From assembly GCF_023700755.1 (NCBI RefSeq), contig NZ_JAMKOJ010000004.1, positions 248,001 to 312,000 on the forward strand: a stretch of DNA of 64,000 nucleotides, in the 5' to 3' direction. The position numbers and the translations under genes are program-made. How positions within the stretch are numbered: position 1 is the stretch's first letter; every line of letters begins with the position of its first letter. The notes under the pieces were generated by a model. The model had not been told where the DNA came from. It did no database searches and saw only the letters and a program-made list of their open reading frames with translations. Source of the stretch: Allorhizobium sonneratiae (GTDB lineage Bacteria; Pseudomonadota; Alphaproteobacteria; Rhizobiales; Rhizobiaceae). This document shows, piece after piece, positions 1-7,401 of the stretch.

Positions 1-1
1 T

Positions 2-1108
2 GTCGCGGACTATCACAAGCGCGCCGCGGGTCAGTCGGTTATCGACTATGCGTTTCATCTGATCGTCAGCGATCCCTCACCCGCCGTTCTTGGCCAGGAG
101 ATGCCAGCGCTCATTCGCCGCGGCCATACCAGCATCAAGGTCTACATGACCTATGACGCGATGGTCCTCAGCGATCGTCAGATCCTCGACGTCTTCGAGG
201 TTGCGCGCCGGGAAAAAGCCGTGATGCTGATCCACGCGGAAAACCACGAGATCATCGGCTGGCTGGCCGAGCAGCTGGAACAGGATGGCCGCACGAGGCC
301 GCTCGGCCATGCTCAATCCAGGCCGCTACCCGTAGAGCGTGAAGCGACACATCGGGCGATGACACTTGCCGAAATTGCCGGCGTGCCGCTGGTCATCGTG
401 CATGTCTCAGGCGGCGATCCGCTGGACGAGATCCGCCGCGCACGCGCGCGCGGCTACGTCGTGATTGCCGAGACATGCCCACAATATCTGCTCTTGACCG
501 AAGCTGACCTCGACATGCCTGACATGCTGGGTGCCAAGGCGATGTGCAGCCCTCCACCCAGGGACACCCAGGCGCAAGCTGCACTGTGGCGCGGGATCGA
601 GGACGGCACGATCGATATCTTTAATTCCGATCACGCCCCCTACCGTTTCGATTCTGACGGAAAGCTGAAAGCCGGCCCCGCCCCGTCGTTTCGCGCCGTG
701 GCAAACGGCATACCGGGCCTCGAGACCCGACTGCCCATTCTGTTCAGCGAGGGCGTCGTCAAAGGCAGGATCGACCTCCAGCGCTTTGTGGCGCTTACAT
801 CGACGAATAACGCCAAGCTCTACGGACTTCACCCTCGCAAGGGCACGATTGCGGTCGGCGCGGATGCCGACGTTGCGCTCTGGGACCCGGAGCGGCGTGT
901 GACCATCACAAACTGCCTGCTGCATCACAACGTCGACTACACTCCGTTCGAGGGTCTTGAGGTGCAGGGCTGGCCCGAAACTGTGATCAGCCGTGGCGAG
1001 ATCATCGTCCACAAGAACGAACTGAAGGGCGCGCCGGGCCGAGGCCACTTCCTCAATCAGGAGACGTCATCCGCCTGGAAGACGAGGGAGATCAAGTCAT
1101 GGATCTGA
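2..1108 (+). CDS. Hydantoinase/dihydropyrimidinase-family amidohydrolase (5' end missing)
   Basis: A cyclic-amide hydrolase that would open a hydantoin or dihydropyrimidine ring, in the cytoplasm. The reading frame is open from the window edge, so the N-terminus and first metal-binding His pair lie outside; about 369 C-terminal residues are present of the usual 460-480. Visible family landmarks are the lysine of GHTSIKVYMTY (the carbamylated metal bridge), HAENHE, HVSGGD and NSDHAPY, which supply metal-binding His and the catalytic Asp. The C-terminal GTIAVGADADVALWDP beta-sandwich segment is intact. It overlaps the next gene by 10 bp, so it belongs to the downstream operon. NSDHAP is closer to hydantoinase or allantoinase types than to classical dihydropyrimidinase, so the substrate is uncertain. 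Confidence 0.9.
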   Translation, partial: VADYHKRAAGQSVIDYAFHLIVSDPSPAVLGQEMPALIRRGHTSIKVYMTYDAMVLSDRQILDVFEVARREKAVMLIHAENHEIIGWLAEQLEQDGRTRPLGHAQSRPLPVEREATHRAMTLAEIAGVPLVIVHVSGGDPLDEIRRARARGYVVIAETCPQYLLLTEADLDMPDMLGAKAMCSPPPRDTQAQAALWRGIEDGTIDIFNSDHAPYRFDSDGKLKAGPAPSFRAVANGIPGLETRLPILFSEGVVKGRIDLQRFVALTSTNNAKLYGLHPRKGTIAVGADADVALWDPERRVTITNCLLHHNVDYTPFEGLEVQGWPETVISRGEIIVHKNELKGAPGRGHFLNQETSSAWKTREIKSWI

Positions 1109-1860
1109 AAATCGCAGGTAAACGCGCGCTGATCCTGGGCGGCAATCGCGGCATGGGGCTTGCCATTGCTAAAGCGCTTGCCGCCGAGAGTGTGTCTGTC
1201 ACGATTGCCGCACGCGACGAAAAAGCGCTTGCCGACGCGGCAAAGGAGATCGGTGCGGCCGATATGGTCAGGGTTGATCTTTCCGATACCGCATCGCTTA
1301 CCGCGTTTGCGGCAGAGGTCGGAGACATCGACATCCTCTTCAACAACACCGGTGGTCCGCCGTATGGCAGCGCCATCGGGCACGACCTTAGTGACTGGGA
1401 GGAGAGCTTTCGCAGTATGTCCCTCTCGGTCATAAGGCTGACAGATCTTTTCCTTCCAGCGATGCGTGCCAAGGGCTGGGGCCGCGTAGTGACCGTCGTC
1501 AGCACCGGGGCGATACAGCCGATCCCTGTGCTTGGCATATCAAACACGCTTCGAGCCGGGCTGATCGCCTGGTCGAAATCTCTCGCAGCAGAGGTGGCGG
1601 TAGACGGAGTGACGGTGAATGTCCTGATGCCTGGACGCGTTGCGACGGAGCGCGTCGGCATAACGGACGAAGCAACGGCCGCCAGAGAGAAGATCGATGT
1701 CGAAAGTGTCAGGCAGCGATCTTTTTCCCAAATCCCTATGGGCCGGTACGCCGAACCCGAAGAGATAGCCTCGGTCGCCGCCTTCCTGTGCGGCCAGCCC
1801 GCATCCTATGTCACCGGGAGCGTCTATCGAGTTGATGGGGGATATGTTCGCCATGTGTGA
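1099..1860 (+). CDS. SDR-family oxidoreductase with non-canonical active site
   Basis: A 253-residue Rossmann-fold short-chain dehydrogenase/reductase, probably NAD(P)H-dependent. The nucleotide-binding motif GGNRGMG is at residues 14-20, FNNTGG at 81-86 and the catalytic-type Ser at about 135. The usual YxxxK is not present: residues 148-152 read SNTLR, placing Ser where Tyr is expected and Arg where Lys is expected. A subset of FabG-like SDRs shows the same replacement, so this may be a natural subfamily rather than a broken gene, but ordinary ketone reduction cannot be assumed. The start overlaps the hydantoinase end, and the stop overlaps the next start (ATGTGTGA). The operon context suggests a step after ring opening; this is inference. 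Confidence 0.85.
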   Translation: MDLKIAGKRALILGGNRGMGLAIAKALAAESVSVTIAARDEKALADAAKEIGAADMVRVDLSDTASLTAFAAEVGDIDILFNNTGGPPYGSAIGHDLSDWEESFRSMSLSVIRLTDLFLPAMRAKGWGRVVTVVSTGAIQPIPVLGISNTLRAGLIAWSKSLAAEVAVDGVTVNVLMPGRVATERVGITDEATAAREKIDVESVRQRSFSQIPMGRYAEPEEIASVAAFLCGQPASYVTGSVYRVDGGYVRHV

Positions 1861-2614
1861 AACCGACGTCGAAAGTACGGCCGTTGCGGTAAGGCTGGCC
1901 GCGCGCGCCGGGTTTTCAGCAACCACCGTCGGGCAGGCGCCAGGCTACGCTCAGGCTCATATTTACATCGTGCCGGAAACCCATGCGGAAGATTTCGCGA
2001 CCTTTTGCAAACGCAACCCCGAAGCCTGCCCCCTTTTGGCACAAAGCGAGCCAGGGCGTTATCTCATGCCAGCGCTTGGGCGAGGAACAGACATACGGAG
2101 CGATCTGCCTGCCCACCATGTCCACGAAAACGGGACGTGGCGCGCGGTAGCGGATATCGTGGAATTATGGCGGCCGGATCTTGTCGTCTTCGCCATCGGA
2201 TGCTGGCTTGGGGCTGAAGGCGCTCTCGCAGGCGAAGACATTCCTATGCGTCACCGCGAGCTTGGCCTCCAGGGAAGCCCCTACAGAACGAAACTTAGCG
2301 CGAACGCAGCCGGCTCCTTCGAGGGTCCGCTCGTCGTTTCAATGCGGCCGTTCAGAAGCAGCGACCTTACGAGGGTCATCGACATAACCACGGGAATGCC
2401 ACTCAGCCATGGCGCCCCCCTGCATGTTGGCGATGCACAAGAACTCGGCATTGAGAATCTCGCCCAGTCGGACTGGGGCGATCCTGTTCTGCCTGAACCG
2501 AATGAGACCGCTGCCTTCTGGACCTGCGGCCTAACGGCGCTCGCCGCACTACAGAATTCGGGATTGCCGTTTTTATCAGCCATGCGCCGGGCGCCATGCT
2601 CATCACCGATCTGA
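1853..2614 (+). CDS. DUF1445 / YcsI-type putative hydro-lyase, C-terminus frameshifted
   Basis: A member of the DUF1445 family (putative hydro-lyases; D-glutamate cyclase is one described member). Landmarks are GQAPGYAQAH near the N-terminus, FCKRNPEACPLL and FWTCGLTALAAL. The ATG at 1853 overlaps the SDR stop and lies about 11 bases after a GGGGG run; upstream ATGs at 1808, 1835 and 1844 are also in frame. In the written frame the protein ends LPFLSAMRRAPCSSPI. One frame over, the same DNA encodes ISHAPGAMLITDL, the conserved family ending. The switch falls at the run of five T around 2570-2574, so this is either a one-base sequencing error or a real frameshift that spoils the C-terminal core. 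Confidence 0.75.
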   Translation: MCETDVESTAVAVRLAARAGFSATTVGQAPGYAQAHIYIVPETHAEDFATFCKRNPEACPLLAQSEPGRYLMPALGRGTDIRSDLPAHHVHENGTWRAVADIVELWRPDLVVFAIGCWLGAEGALAGEDIPMRHRELGLQGSPYRTKLSANAAGSFEGPLVVSMRPFRSSDLTRVIDITTGMPLSHGAPLHVGDAQELGIENLAQSDWGDPVLPEPNETAAFWTCGLTALAALQNSGLPFLSAMRRAPCSSPI

Positions 2615-2630
2615 AGGAGGTATTCCGCCC

Positions 2631-3065
2631 ATGCCCGCCATCCGCCCTGCCCTCAAGCTCTCACACGAGGGCGCGTTGCTCGTCCTGAATGCGGCGGTCG
2701 CCGCGGCGACGGAACTGTCAGTGCCGCAATGCATCGCTATCGTCGACGAAGGCTGCAATCTCATGGCTTTTGTCCGGATGGATGGTTCCCGCGTGCTCTC
2801 CATCGAAAGCGCCACCCGCAAGGCGATGACCGCTGCGACAACAGGAGAACCCACCGGCGGTATTGCCGCCGACAAAGCCCTTCTGCTTGCGGAAGCGACA
2901 TCCGGAAGGATGACCAACCTGTTCGGGGGCCTCCCACTGATTGCCAATGGCCATATTGTGGGCGGCATAGGAGTGGGCTCCGGCACGGGTGAACAGGATC
3001 TAAAGATCGCGGAGGTAGCGGTCGCTGCCTTCAACCGTCATATGAACGGAGGCACGTCGGAATGA
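2631..3065 (+). CDS. GlcG/HbpS-family (DUF336) protein
   Basis: A 144-residue single-domain GlcG/HbpS protein. The family pattern is clear: AIVDEGCNLMAFVRMDG near residues 40-57, SIESATRKAMTA, FGGLPLIANGHIVGGIGVGSGTGEQD and a C-terminal amphipathic helix. HbpS of Streptomyces binds heme, but most family members sit in catabolic operons with unknown roles and may be small enzymes or scaffolds. A strong ribosome-binding site, AAGGAGG at 2614-2620, precedes the ATG by ten bases. The stop overlaps the start of the ATPase gene (ATGA), which ties it to the transporter. No signal peptide is visible. Confidence 0.85.
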   Translation: MPAIRPALKLSHEGALLVLNAAVAAATELSVPQCIAIVDEGCNLMAFVRMDGSRVLSIESATRKAMTAATTGEPTGGIAADKALLLAEATSGRMTNLFGGLPLIANGHIVGGIGVGSGTGEQDLKIAEVAVAAFNRHMNGGTSE

Positions 3066-3901
3066 TAGCCACGAACGATCTCGCACCACACTCTACAAAA
3101 AGAATTGTACAGCTTGAAAACGTGCAGGTCCGGTTCGGCCAGGGAGACGATGCTTTCCTTGCCCTAGATCGGACCAATCTGGTGGTTCATCCCGGTGACT
3201 TTGTGGCAATGGTGGGTCCATCCGGCTGTGGAAAGTCGACGATACTGAAGCTCGTCGCCGGCCTGCTCCGTCCGACTGAAGGCATGGTGTTCGTTGCAGG
3301 CCGGGAGGTGGGCGCCGAGCACGTCGGGATCGGCATGGCCTTCCAGAACCCGACCATGCTGCCCTGGCTGACGATACGGCAGAATATCATGCTGCCACTC
3401 AAGATCGTGAAACCCTACGCTGATACTTTCCGGCGCGACAAGCACACCGCTTTCCGCGATCGGGCCGACGCGCTTCTCGCTAAGGTGGGCCTTACCGGCT
3501 TTGGCGACCGTCGGCCTTGGGAGCTTTCCGGCGGGATGCTTCAACGTGCAAATCTGTGCCGCGCGCTTATTCACGCGCCTCAACTGCTCATGCTGGACGA
3601 ACCGTTCGGTGCGCTCGACCAGTTTACCCGCGAGGAACTTTGGTCCGTGCTGCAGGATCTCTGGATCGAAACCAAACCCACCGTCTTCCTGGTAACCCAT
3701 GACCTGCGGGAGGCGGCATTTCTTGCCAGCCGAATTCTCGTCATGAGCGCGCGCCCCGGCCGCGTTACCGAAGATCGGAGGGTGGAATTTGCCCGGCCAC
3801 GCACGCTCGAAACAACGTTTGAAACCGAATTCACCGACCTGACGAACGATCTGCGTCGCATGATCTTCGCAGCCCGTCAGAGCAAGGAGATAACGGCATG
3901 A
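3062..3901 (+). CDS. ABC transporter ATP-binding protein, NitT/TauT (SsuB/TauB) type
   Basis: A cytoplasmic ATPase subunit that would energise import through the permease encoded next. It has 279 residues with Walker A GPSGCGKST at 52-60, Q-loop FQNPTM near 95, signature LSGGM at 155-159, Walker B LLMLDEP at 175-181 and an H-loop LVTHD near 208. AFQNPTMLPWLT is typical of the nitrate/sulfonate/taurine import class. ATGA overlaps link it to the genes on both sides. No substrate-binding protein gene follows; it may lie upstream of the window or have been lost at the scar after 4.7 kb. The hydantoinase context suggests a nitrogen-containing ring compound or derivative as substrate (inference). 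Confidence 0.92.
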   Translation: MIATNDLAPHSTKRIVQLENVQVRFGQGDDAFLALDRTNLVVHPGDFVAMVGPSGCGKSTILKLVAGLLRPTEGMVFVAGREVGAEHVGIGMAFQNPTMLPWLTIRQNIMLPLKIVKPYADTFRRDKHTAFRDRADALLAKVGLTGFGDRRPWELSGGMLQRANLCRALIHAPQLLMLDEPFGALDQFTREELWSVLQDLWIETKPTVFLVTHDLREAAFLASRILVMSARPGRVTEDRRVEFARPRTLETTFETEFTDLTNDLRRMIFAARQSKEITA

Positions 3902-4677
3902 GTATCTCCAGAAAATCACAGGAAAACTTGAAGGCGGCCGGCTTGATTGTCGCGCTGTTCGTGGTCTGGGAGGTTGCTTGCATTGTCCTGCAGGTCAGTC
4001 CGATCGTATTGCCGCGACCGAGCGCAATCTTCTCGACGCTTTTCGTGCAGATGCCAGCCTTGTGGCCACACATCCTACAGACGCTCGCGACAACGATGAT
4101 CGGATTCCTGCTCGGAACCGTGGCTGGGCTGGCACTTGGTGCCTTTGTCGGAATTTCGCGAACCGCCTACAACACGGCCTATCCCCTGCTGGTCGGGTTC
4201 TCGTCAATCCCCAAGGTGGCAGTGGTACCGATCTTTGTCCTATGGTTCGGCTCTGGAACGGTTCCGGCTGTTCTGACTGCGCTGACGACCTGCATTTTCC
4301 CAATCGTCGTCAACGTCGCGACCGGCCTTGCCACAACTGAGCCAGAGATGGAGGACGTTCTGAAAGCGCTCGGGGCAACCCGCCTCCAGGTGCTGTGGAA
4401 TGTCGGGCTGCCGCGGGCCATGCCCTATTTCTTCGCTTCTCTCAAGGTTGCAATCACGCTTGCCTTCGTCGGAACGGTCCTTTCGGAAACGGTTGCCGCA
4501 AACCGAGGTATCGGAACCGTGATGATGATGGCAACTTCGAGCTTTGATGTGCCGCTTGCCTTTGCAGGGCTTTTCGCGCTCGCGATACTCGGGATTTCGC
4601 TCTACGCCGTCTTCGCCGTCATCGAACGGCGCGTCTGCGGCTGGGCCAATCGAAAACAGGAATTCGCTCTGAACTAA
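3898..4677 (+). CDS. ABC transporter permease, NitT/TauT (SsuC/TauC) type
   Basis: A 259-residue inner-membrane permease with about six hydrophobic spans. The cytoplasmic coupling motif EAA---G appears as EDVLKALGATRLQVLWNVGLP around residues 152-175. The first span begins near residue 13 (AAGLIVALFVVWEVACIVL). It starts within the stop of the ATPase gene (ATGA) and is the last clearly intact gene of the operon that opens the window. A two-tier hairpin follows 15 bases after the stop. Confidence 0.92.
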   Translation: MSISRKSQENLKAAGLIVALFVVWEVACIVLQVSPIVLPRPSAIFSTLFVQMPALWPHILQTLATTMIGFLLGTVAGLALGAFVGISRTAYNTAYPLLVGFSSIPKVAVVPIFVLWFGSGTVPAVLTALTTCIFPIVVNVATGLATTEPEMEDVLKALGATRLQVLWNVGLPRAMPYFFASLKVAITLAFVGTVLSETVAANRGIGTVMMMATSSFDVPLAFAGLFALAILGISLYAVFAVIERRVCGWANRKQEFALN

Positions 4678-4691
4678 GTTTCAGGCCAGAT

Positions 4692-4735
4692 CACATCTTC
4701 GAAACGGGGACGCAACGTCCGCGAAGGAAGATGTG
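4692..4735 (+). terminator. Two-tier RNA hairpin after the ABC permease gene
   Basis: Outer perfect arms CACATCTTC (4692-4700) and GAAGATGTG (4727-4735) enclose an inner perfect stem GGACG-CAA-CGTCC (4708-4720). No T-run follows, so it is more likely an mRNA-stabilising or processing hairpin, or a factor-dependent end, than a classical intrinsic terminator. Confidence 0.5.
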
Positions 4736-4767
4736 TGTCTTCCACTCGAAACGTATGAGGTTAGGAA

Positions 4768-4956
4768 ATGGCATTGGATCCCGCAAATGGATACCCGTAT
4801 ACACCAGAAAGCTACGCAAAATTTGCCTTCGCCGAGGATATCTATTCACTGTCGACACGCAGAGACCTTCTTTCGCAAGCCGTAGAGAAGGTTCTTAATG
4901 GTCGAACGGCCGGAACTGCAGGCTCATCTATAGGATGCCCACATCTGCGTCATTAG
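4768..4956 (+). CDS. Small ORF of unknown function, probably truncated
   Basis: A 62-residue ORF starting MALDPANGYPYTPESYAKFAF. A weak AGGTTAGG precedes the ATG. The first 45 residues look like a genuine soluble protein N-terminus, whereas the last 17 (GRTAGTAGSSIGCPHLRH) look like random read-out. It follows the transporter operon in the same direction, so it may be the start of a further pathway enzyme cut by the rearrangement that placed a beta-lactamase tail downstream. I do not recognise the family. Confidence 0.35.
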   Translation: MALDPANGYPYTPESYAKFAFAEDIYSLSTRRDLLSQAVEKVLNGRTAGTAGSSIGCPHLRH

Positions 4957-4974
4957 GATCAAGCCGCGGAGCGA

Positions 4975-5007
4975 CTTTAGTCTCCCGCTTGGTGCGGGAG
5001 ACTAAAG
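4975..5007. terminator. Perfect 14-bp hairpin
   Basis: The arms CTTTAGTCTCCCGC (4975-4988) and GCGGGAGACTAAAG (4994-5007) are perfectly complementary around a 5-base loop, TTGGT. The hairpin lies between the truncated ORF and the beta-lactamase remnant. It could terminate transcription, although no T-run follows on the + strand, or it could be part of a mobile-element end. Confidence 0.55.
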
Positions 5008-5085
5008 CGGAGTGATTCCATGTATTCCAGCGCTTGAAGGGACGCGAACCGTCGGCCCGCCATAAGGTCCGATGCAACTCGGCAG

Positions 5086-5409
5086 TTAAACAAGGCAAGT
5101 GAAGCATCTAGCCTAGCGCTCGGCTCCGCTCTGTCGCCGACGTTGCGGGCGCACCTGACCGAGTGGATGATGGCGTCCAGAGATGCAGCCGCACAGCGCC
5201 TGCTGGCTGGTTTGCCGGCGGGGTGGCGGATCGCGAACAAGCCCGGGACGTGGGAAGGAAGCGCGACCAACCATATCGGCGGGCTCTTTCCACCCAATCG
5301 TCCTCCCATCGTCGTCGCTGCTTATCTCGGCAGGGCGCGCGGCTCCGTGACTGATCAGGAAGCAGTTTTGGCTGAAGTCGCGCGCATCATTATTATGAGA
5401 AGCGCATAA
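5086..5409 (+). pseudogene. Class A beta-lactamase, C-terminal remnant
   Basis: The frame is open from at least 5086 without a start codon for a full enzyme. It encodes LGSALSPTLRAHLTEWM, then LAGLPAGWRIANKPGTWE and PPIVVAAYLGRARGS, which match the last third of class A penicillinases. The conserved KTG box is present but altered to KPG (IANKPGT). The SxxK and SDN parts are absent, so no active enzyme is made. The tail of about 100 residues runs to a stop at 5407-5409. A LysR gene follows on the opposite strand; it is GcvA-like rather than clearly AmpR. This is a relic of an earlier resistance gene or the product of a deletion. Confidence 0.75.
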
Positions 5410-5466
5410 TCGAAACAGCCTGCCAACGGAGGCAGAAGGGCTGCTGTCGATCGAGCAGCCAGCATC

Positions 5467-6366
5467 TTAGCTGTTGCGGGGCAGAGTGTGCGCTTCCGAA
5501 AGCAGCCAATCCGCAAACGCCTGTATCGGACCGTCACTCAACTGGATCGGCTCTGGGAGGATCAGGCTGAAGGTCTTGGAGATCGACTGGCCTGCAGGCC
5601 AGGGCGCGACCAGACGACCTTCCGCCAATTCCGTCTCGACATAGAGGCGCGGCACCAGTGCAACGCCAAGTCCCGCCAAAGCCGCCTCGATCAGCATGAT
5701 GTGGAGGTCGTAGTATGGACCGATCGCGGGATTGGTCAGCGTGATTCCGGTCTCCTGCGCATAACGCTGCCAGGCATCCGGGTTCTGGCGACGATGCAGA
5801 CGTGGCAGATGGTCGAGCGATGCCGCGCCTGCGGCTTTGTCGAGAAGAGCCGGATGGCAGACAGGCACCAGCGTTTCGTGCAGCAACCGGTGTGTCCTCA
5901 TTCCGGTCCATGCGGGATGCTCGAAATGGATGGCGGCGTCGAAACCGCTTCCGGCGAGCACAAATGGTTCCATTCGTTCGGCAATATGCACAATGATGTT
6001 CGGGTGGCGCTCCTGAAATCGCCCAAGGCGGGGAATGAGCCATCGCGTGGCGAAAGTCGGGATCGTGGCGATATCGATGCTGGCGCCATCGCTGGGCTGC
6101 CCCATCAGATACTGGCTGTCACGCTCCAGCCGGTCGAGAGACTCGCGAACCTGGACGGCATACCGCTCCCCGCTTGGCAGAAGCCTGACACGGTTGCCGA
6201 CGCGCTCGAACAGCGTCACGCCGAGGAAAGCCTCCAGCCGACCGATCTGGCGGCTGATTGCTCCTTCGGTCAGTGCCAGCTCGTCCGCTGCGCGCGCGAA
6301 GCTGCCATGACGCGCCGATGCCTCGAACGCCATGAGAGCGGAATTGCTGGGAATTTTACGGCGCAT
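5467..6366 (-). CDS. LysR-family transcriptional regulator (GcvA-like)
   Basis: A 299-residue DNA-binding regulator. A winged helix-turn-helix occupies about residues 5-65 (MAFEASARHGSFARAADELALTEGAISRQIG) and the substrate-binding effector domain about 90-295. I chose the ATG at 6366, giving MRRKIPSNSALMAF, because the family starts about ten residues before the HTH; the ORF extends to 6441. It is divergent from the EthD-like/tautomerase/metallo-hydrolase operon at 6503, the usual LysR target arrangement. A CCAAT-N10-ATTGG repeat lies between them. Confidence 0.9.
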   Translation of the reverse strand: MRRKIPSNSALMAFEASARHGSFARAADELALTEGAISRQIGRLEAFLGVTLFERVGNRVRLLPSGERYAVQVRESLDRLERDSQYLMGQPSDGASIDIATIPTFATRWLIPRLGRFQERHPNIIVHIAERMEPFVLAGSGFDAAIHFEHPAWTGMRTHRLLHETLVPVCHPALLDKAAGAASLDHLPRLHRRQNPDAWQRYAQETGITLTNPAIGPYYDLHIMLIEAALAGLGVALVPRLYVETELAEGRLVAPWPAGQSISKTFSLILPEPIQLSDGPIQAFADWLLSEAHTLPRNS

Positions 6367-6424
6367 CGGCGGCCTCCACGGGTTCGATCGACTCCAGCTT
6401 GACATTAGATCATTAAAGGGTGAC

Positions 6425-6444
6425 CCAATATCGATATCCATTGG
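6425..6444. promoter_or_regulatory. Candidate LysR operator between divergent genes
   Basis: Perfect dyad CCAAT (6425-6429) - ten bases - ATTGG (6440-6444), fitting the LysR T-N11-A style. A direct repeat GATCATT occurs at 6408-6414 and 6444-6450. It is placed between the LysR start (6366) and the divergent gene start (6503). Confidence 0.45.
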
Positions 6445-6502
6445 ATCATTCGCCTCCTATCATGACAAAATATCAATGACTAATAAAGCCGGAGGCGATA
6501 AG

Positions 6503-7048
6503 ATGATCTATACAGTTGAATGCAGCTTTGCTGACCCGCACAGCGAGGCGGAGTGGAACGCGTTTTACAGCCTGGATAAGCTGCCCGCCCTGATTTCTGT
6601 GAGCGGCTTTCACACCTCACAGCGTTTCAAGGCGTTGAGAGGCGGCTGTCCCATCTACCTCGCTCTCCATTCGATCGACGGCCTCGATATTCTGACCGGC
6701 GAGGAATATCGCCAGAAGGGCGGCGGTAACTTCGCCCGCTGGCAGCAACACATCACCGATTGGCATCGGAACCTGTATGAGGGCGTCGAGCGCGCCCCGG
6801 CCGTCGGCGAAACCGAATATCTGATGCTGAGCACAACAGGCCCTCATCCGCTGCGCCAATTGGGCGTAACGCCCTATGCAATGCATGCGGTCGCCATGGA
6901 GAAGTTCCCGGAACATCGCTGGCTCGCGAAAGCAGGTCGCGACGTGATCGGAGATATCGGACATCTGCCGGACGATGTTCACCTCTATGCGCCGATGACG
7001 CCGCAATTGACGAACGGCGATGACGTCGCCTCCGCCAGCGCGCGGTGA
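6503..7048 (+). CDS. EthD-like / dimeric alpha-beta barrel protein of unknown role
   Basis: A 181-residue soluble protein. The first half (MIYTVECSFADPHSEAEWNAFYSLDKLPALISVSGF, then RFKAL) has the beta-alpha-beta layout and short-range spacing of ferredoxin-fold EthD-like proteins; the C-terminal part is unassigned. GGAGG at 6491-6495 precedes the ATG by seven bases, so this start is preferred over in-frame ATGs further up. The next gene, a tautomerase, begins six bases after its stop. It probably handles the same small molecule as the tautomerase and metallo-hydrolase, but the substrate is unknown. Confidence 0.6.
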   Translation: MIYTVECSFADPHSEAEWNAFYSLDKLPALISVSGFHTSQRFKALRGGCPIYLALHSIDGLDILTGEEYRQKGGGNFARWQQHITDWHRNLYEGVERAPAVGETEYLMLSTTGPHPLRQLGVTPYAMHAVAMEKFPEHRWLAKAGRDVIGDIGHLPDDVHLYAPMTPQLTNGDDVASASAR

Positions 7049-7054
7049 ACGTCG

Positions 7055-7381
7055 ATGCCCAATGTCACCCTCTACATCTCGCAAGACAGGATGCCGCCGG
7101 AGGAGACGCTCGTGGCGCTCACGGAGCGATGCATAGCGCTCTGCACCGGCATCCTTCGGGCGGCCTTGGAGAATGTGCATGTCATTTTTGTCACCGTTCG
7201 GCATGGCCGGGGGCATCCGGCCTTTGTCGAGATCCAGTATCGCCTCGAACCGTTCCGGACAATGGCCGTGATGGACCGGTTCATGATGGAATTGGACGAC
7301 GTCATTCAGTGCAGCACCGATCTGACCGCGCGCATTCGCTGCTTCGGCTACGAAGCGTCGAGCATCCACGCACGCAACTGA
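7055..7381 (+). CDS. Tautomerase-superfamily protein
   Basis: A 108-residue protein beginning MPNVTLYIS. After Met removal the N-terminal proline would be the catalytic base, as in 4-oxalocrotonate tautomerase and MIF-like enzymes. The segment VHVIFVTVRHGRGHPAFVEIQYRLEP provides the beta-hairpin and conserved aromatic/basic residues. It is longer than 4-OT (62 residues) and nearer the two-hairpin trimeric type. It lies between the EthD-like and metallo-hydrolase genes in one operon and would isomerise an enol/keto intermediate there (inference). Confidence 0.75.
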   Translation: MPNVTLYISQDRMPPEETLVALTERCIALCTGILRAALENVHVIFVTVRHGRGHPAFVEIQYRLEPFRTMAVMDRFMMELDDVIQCSTDLTARIRCFGYEASSIHARN

Positions 7382-7401
7382 ACTCACGCCAGAGAAAAAC
7401 C

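Noticed and set aside
2560..2620. Programmed ribosomal frameshift in the DUF1445 gene
   Set aside because: The T-run lacks a recognisable slippery heptamer plus downstream structure, and the strong ribosome-binding site of the next gene lies in the way. A plain frameshift or read error is simpler.
3164..3919. 251-residue minus-strand frame over the ABC ATPase
   Set aside because: The plus strand has complete Walker A, signature and Walker B motifs; the minus frame has no family features.
4768..4956. Missing substrate-binding protein of the ABC operon
   Set aside because: No signal peptide or binding-protein motif in the short ORF; it does not resemble SsuA/TauA.
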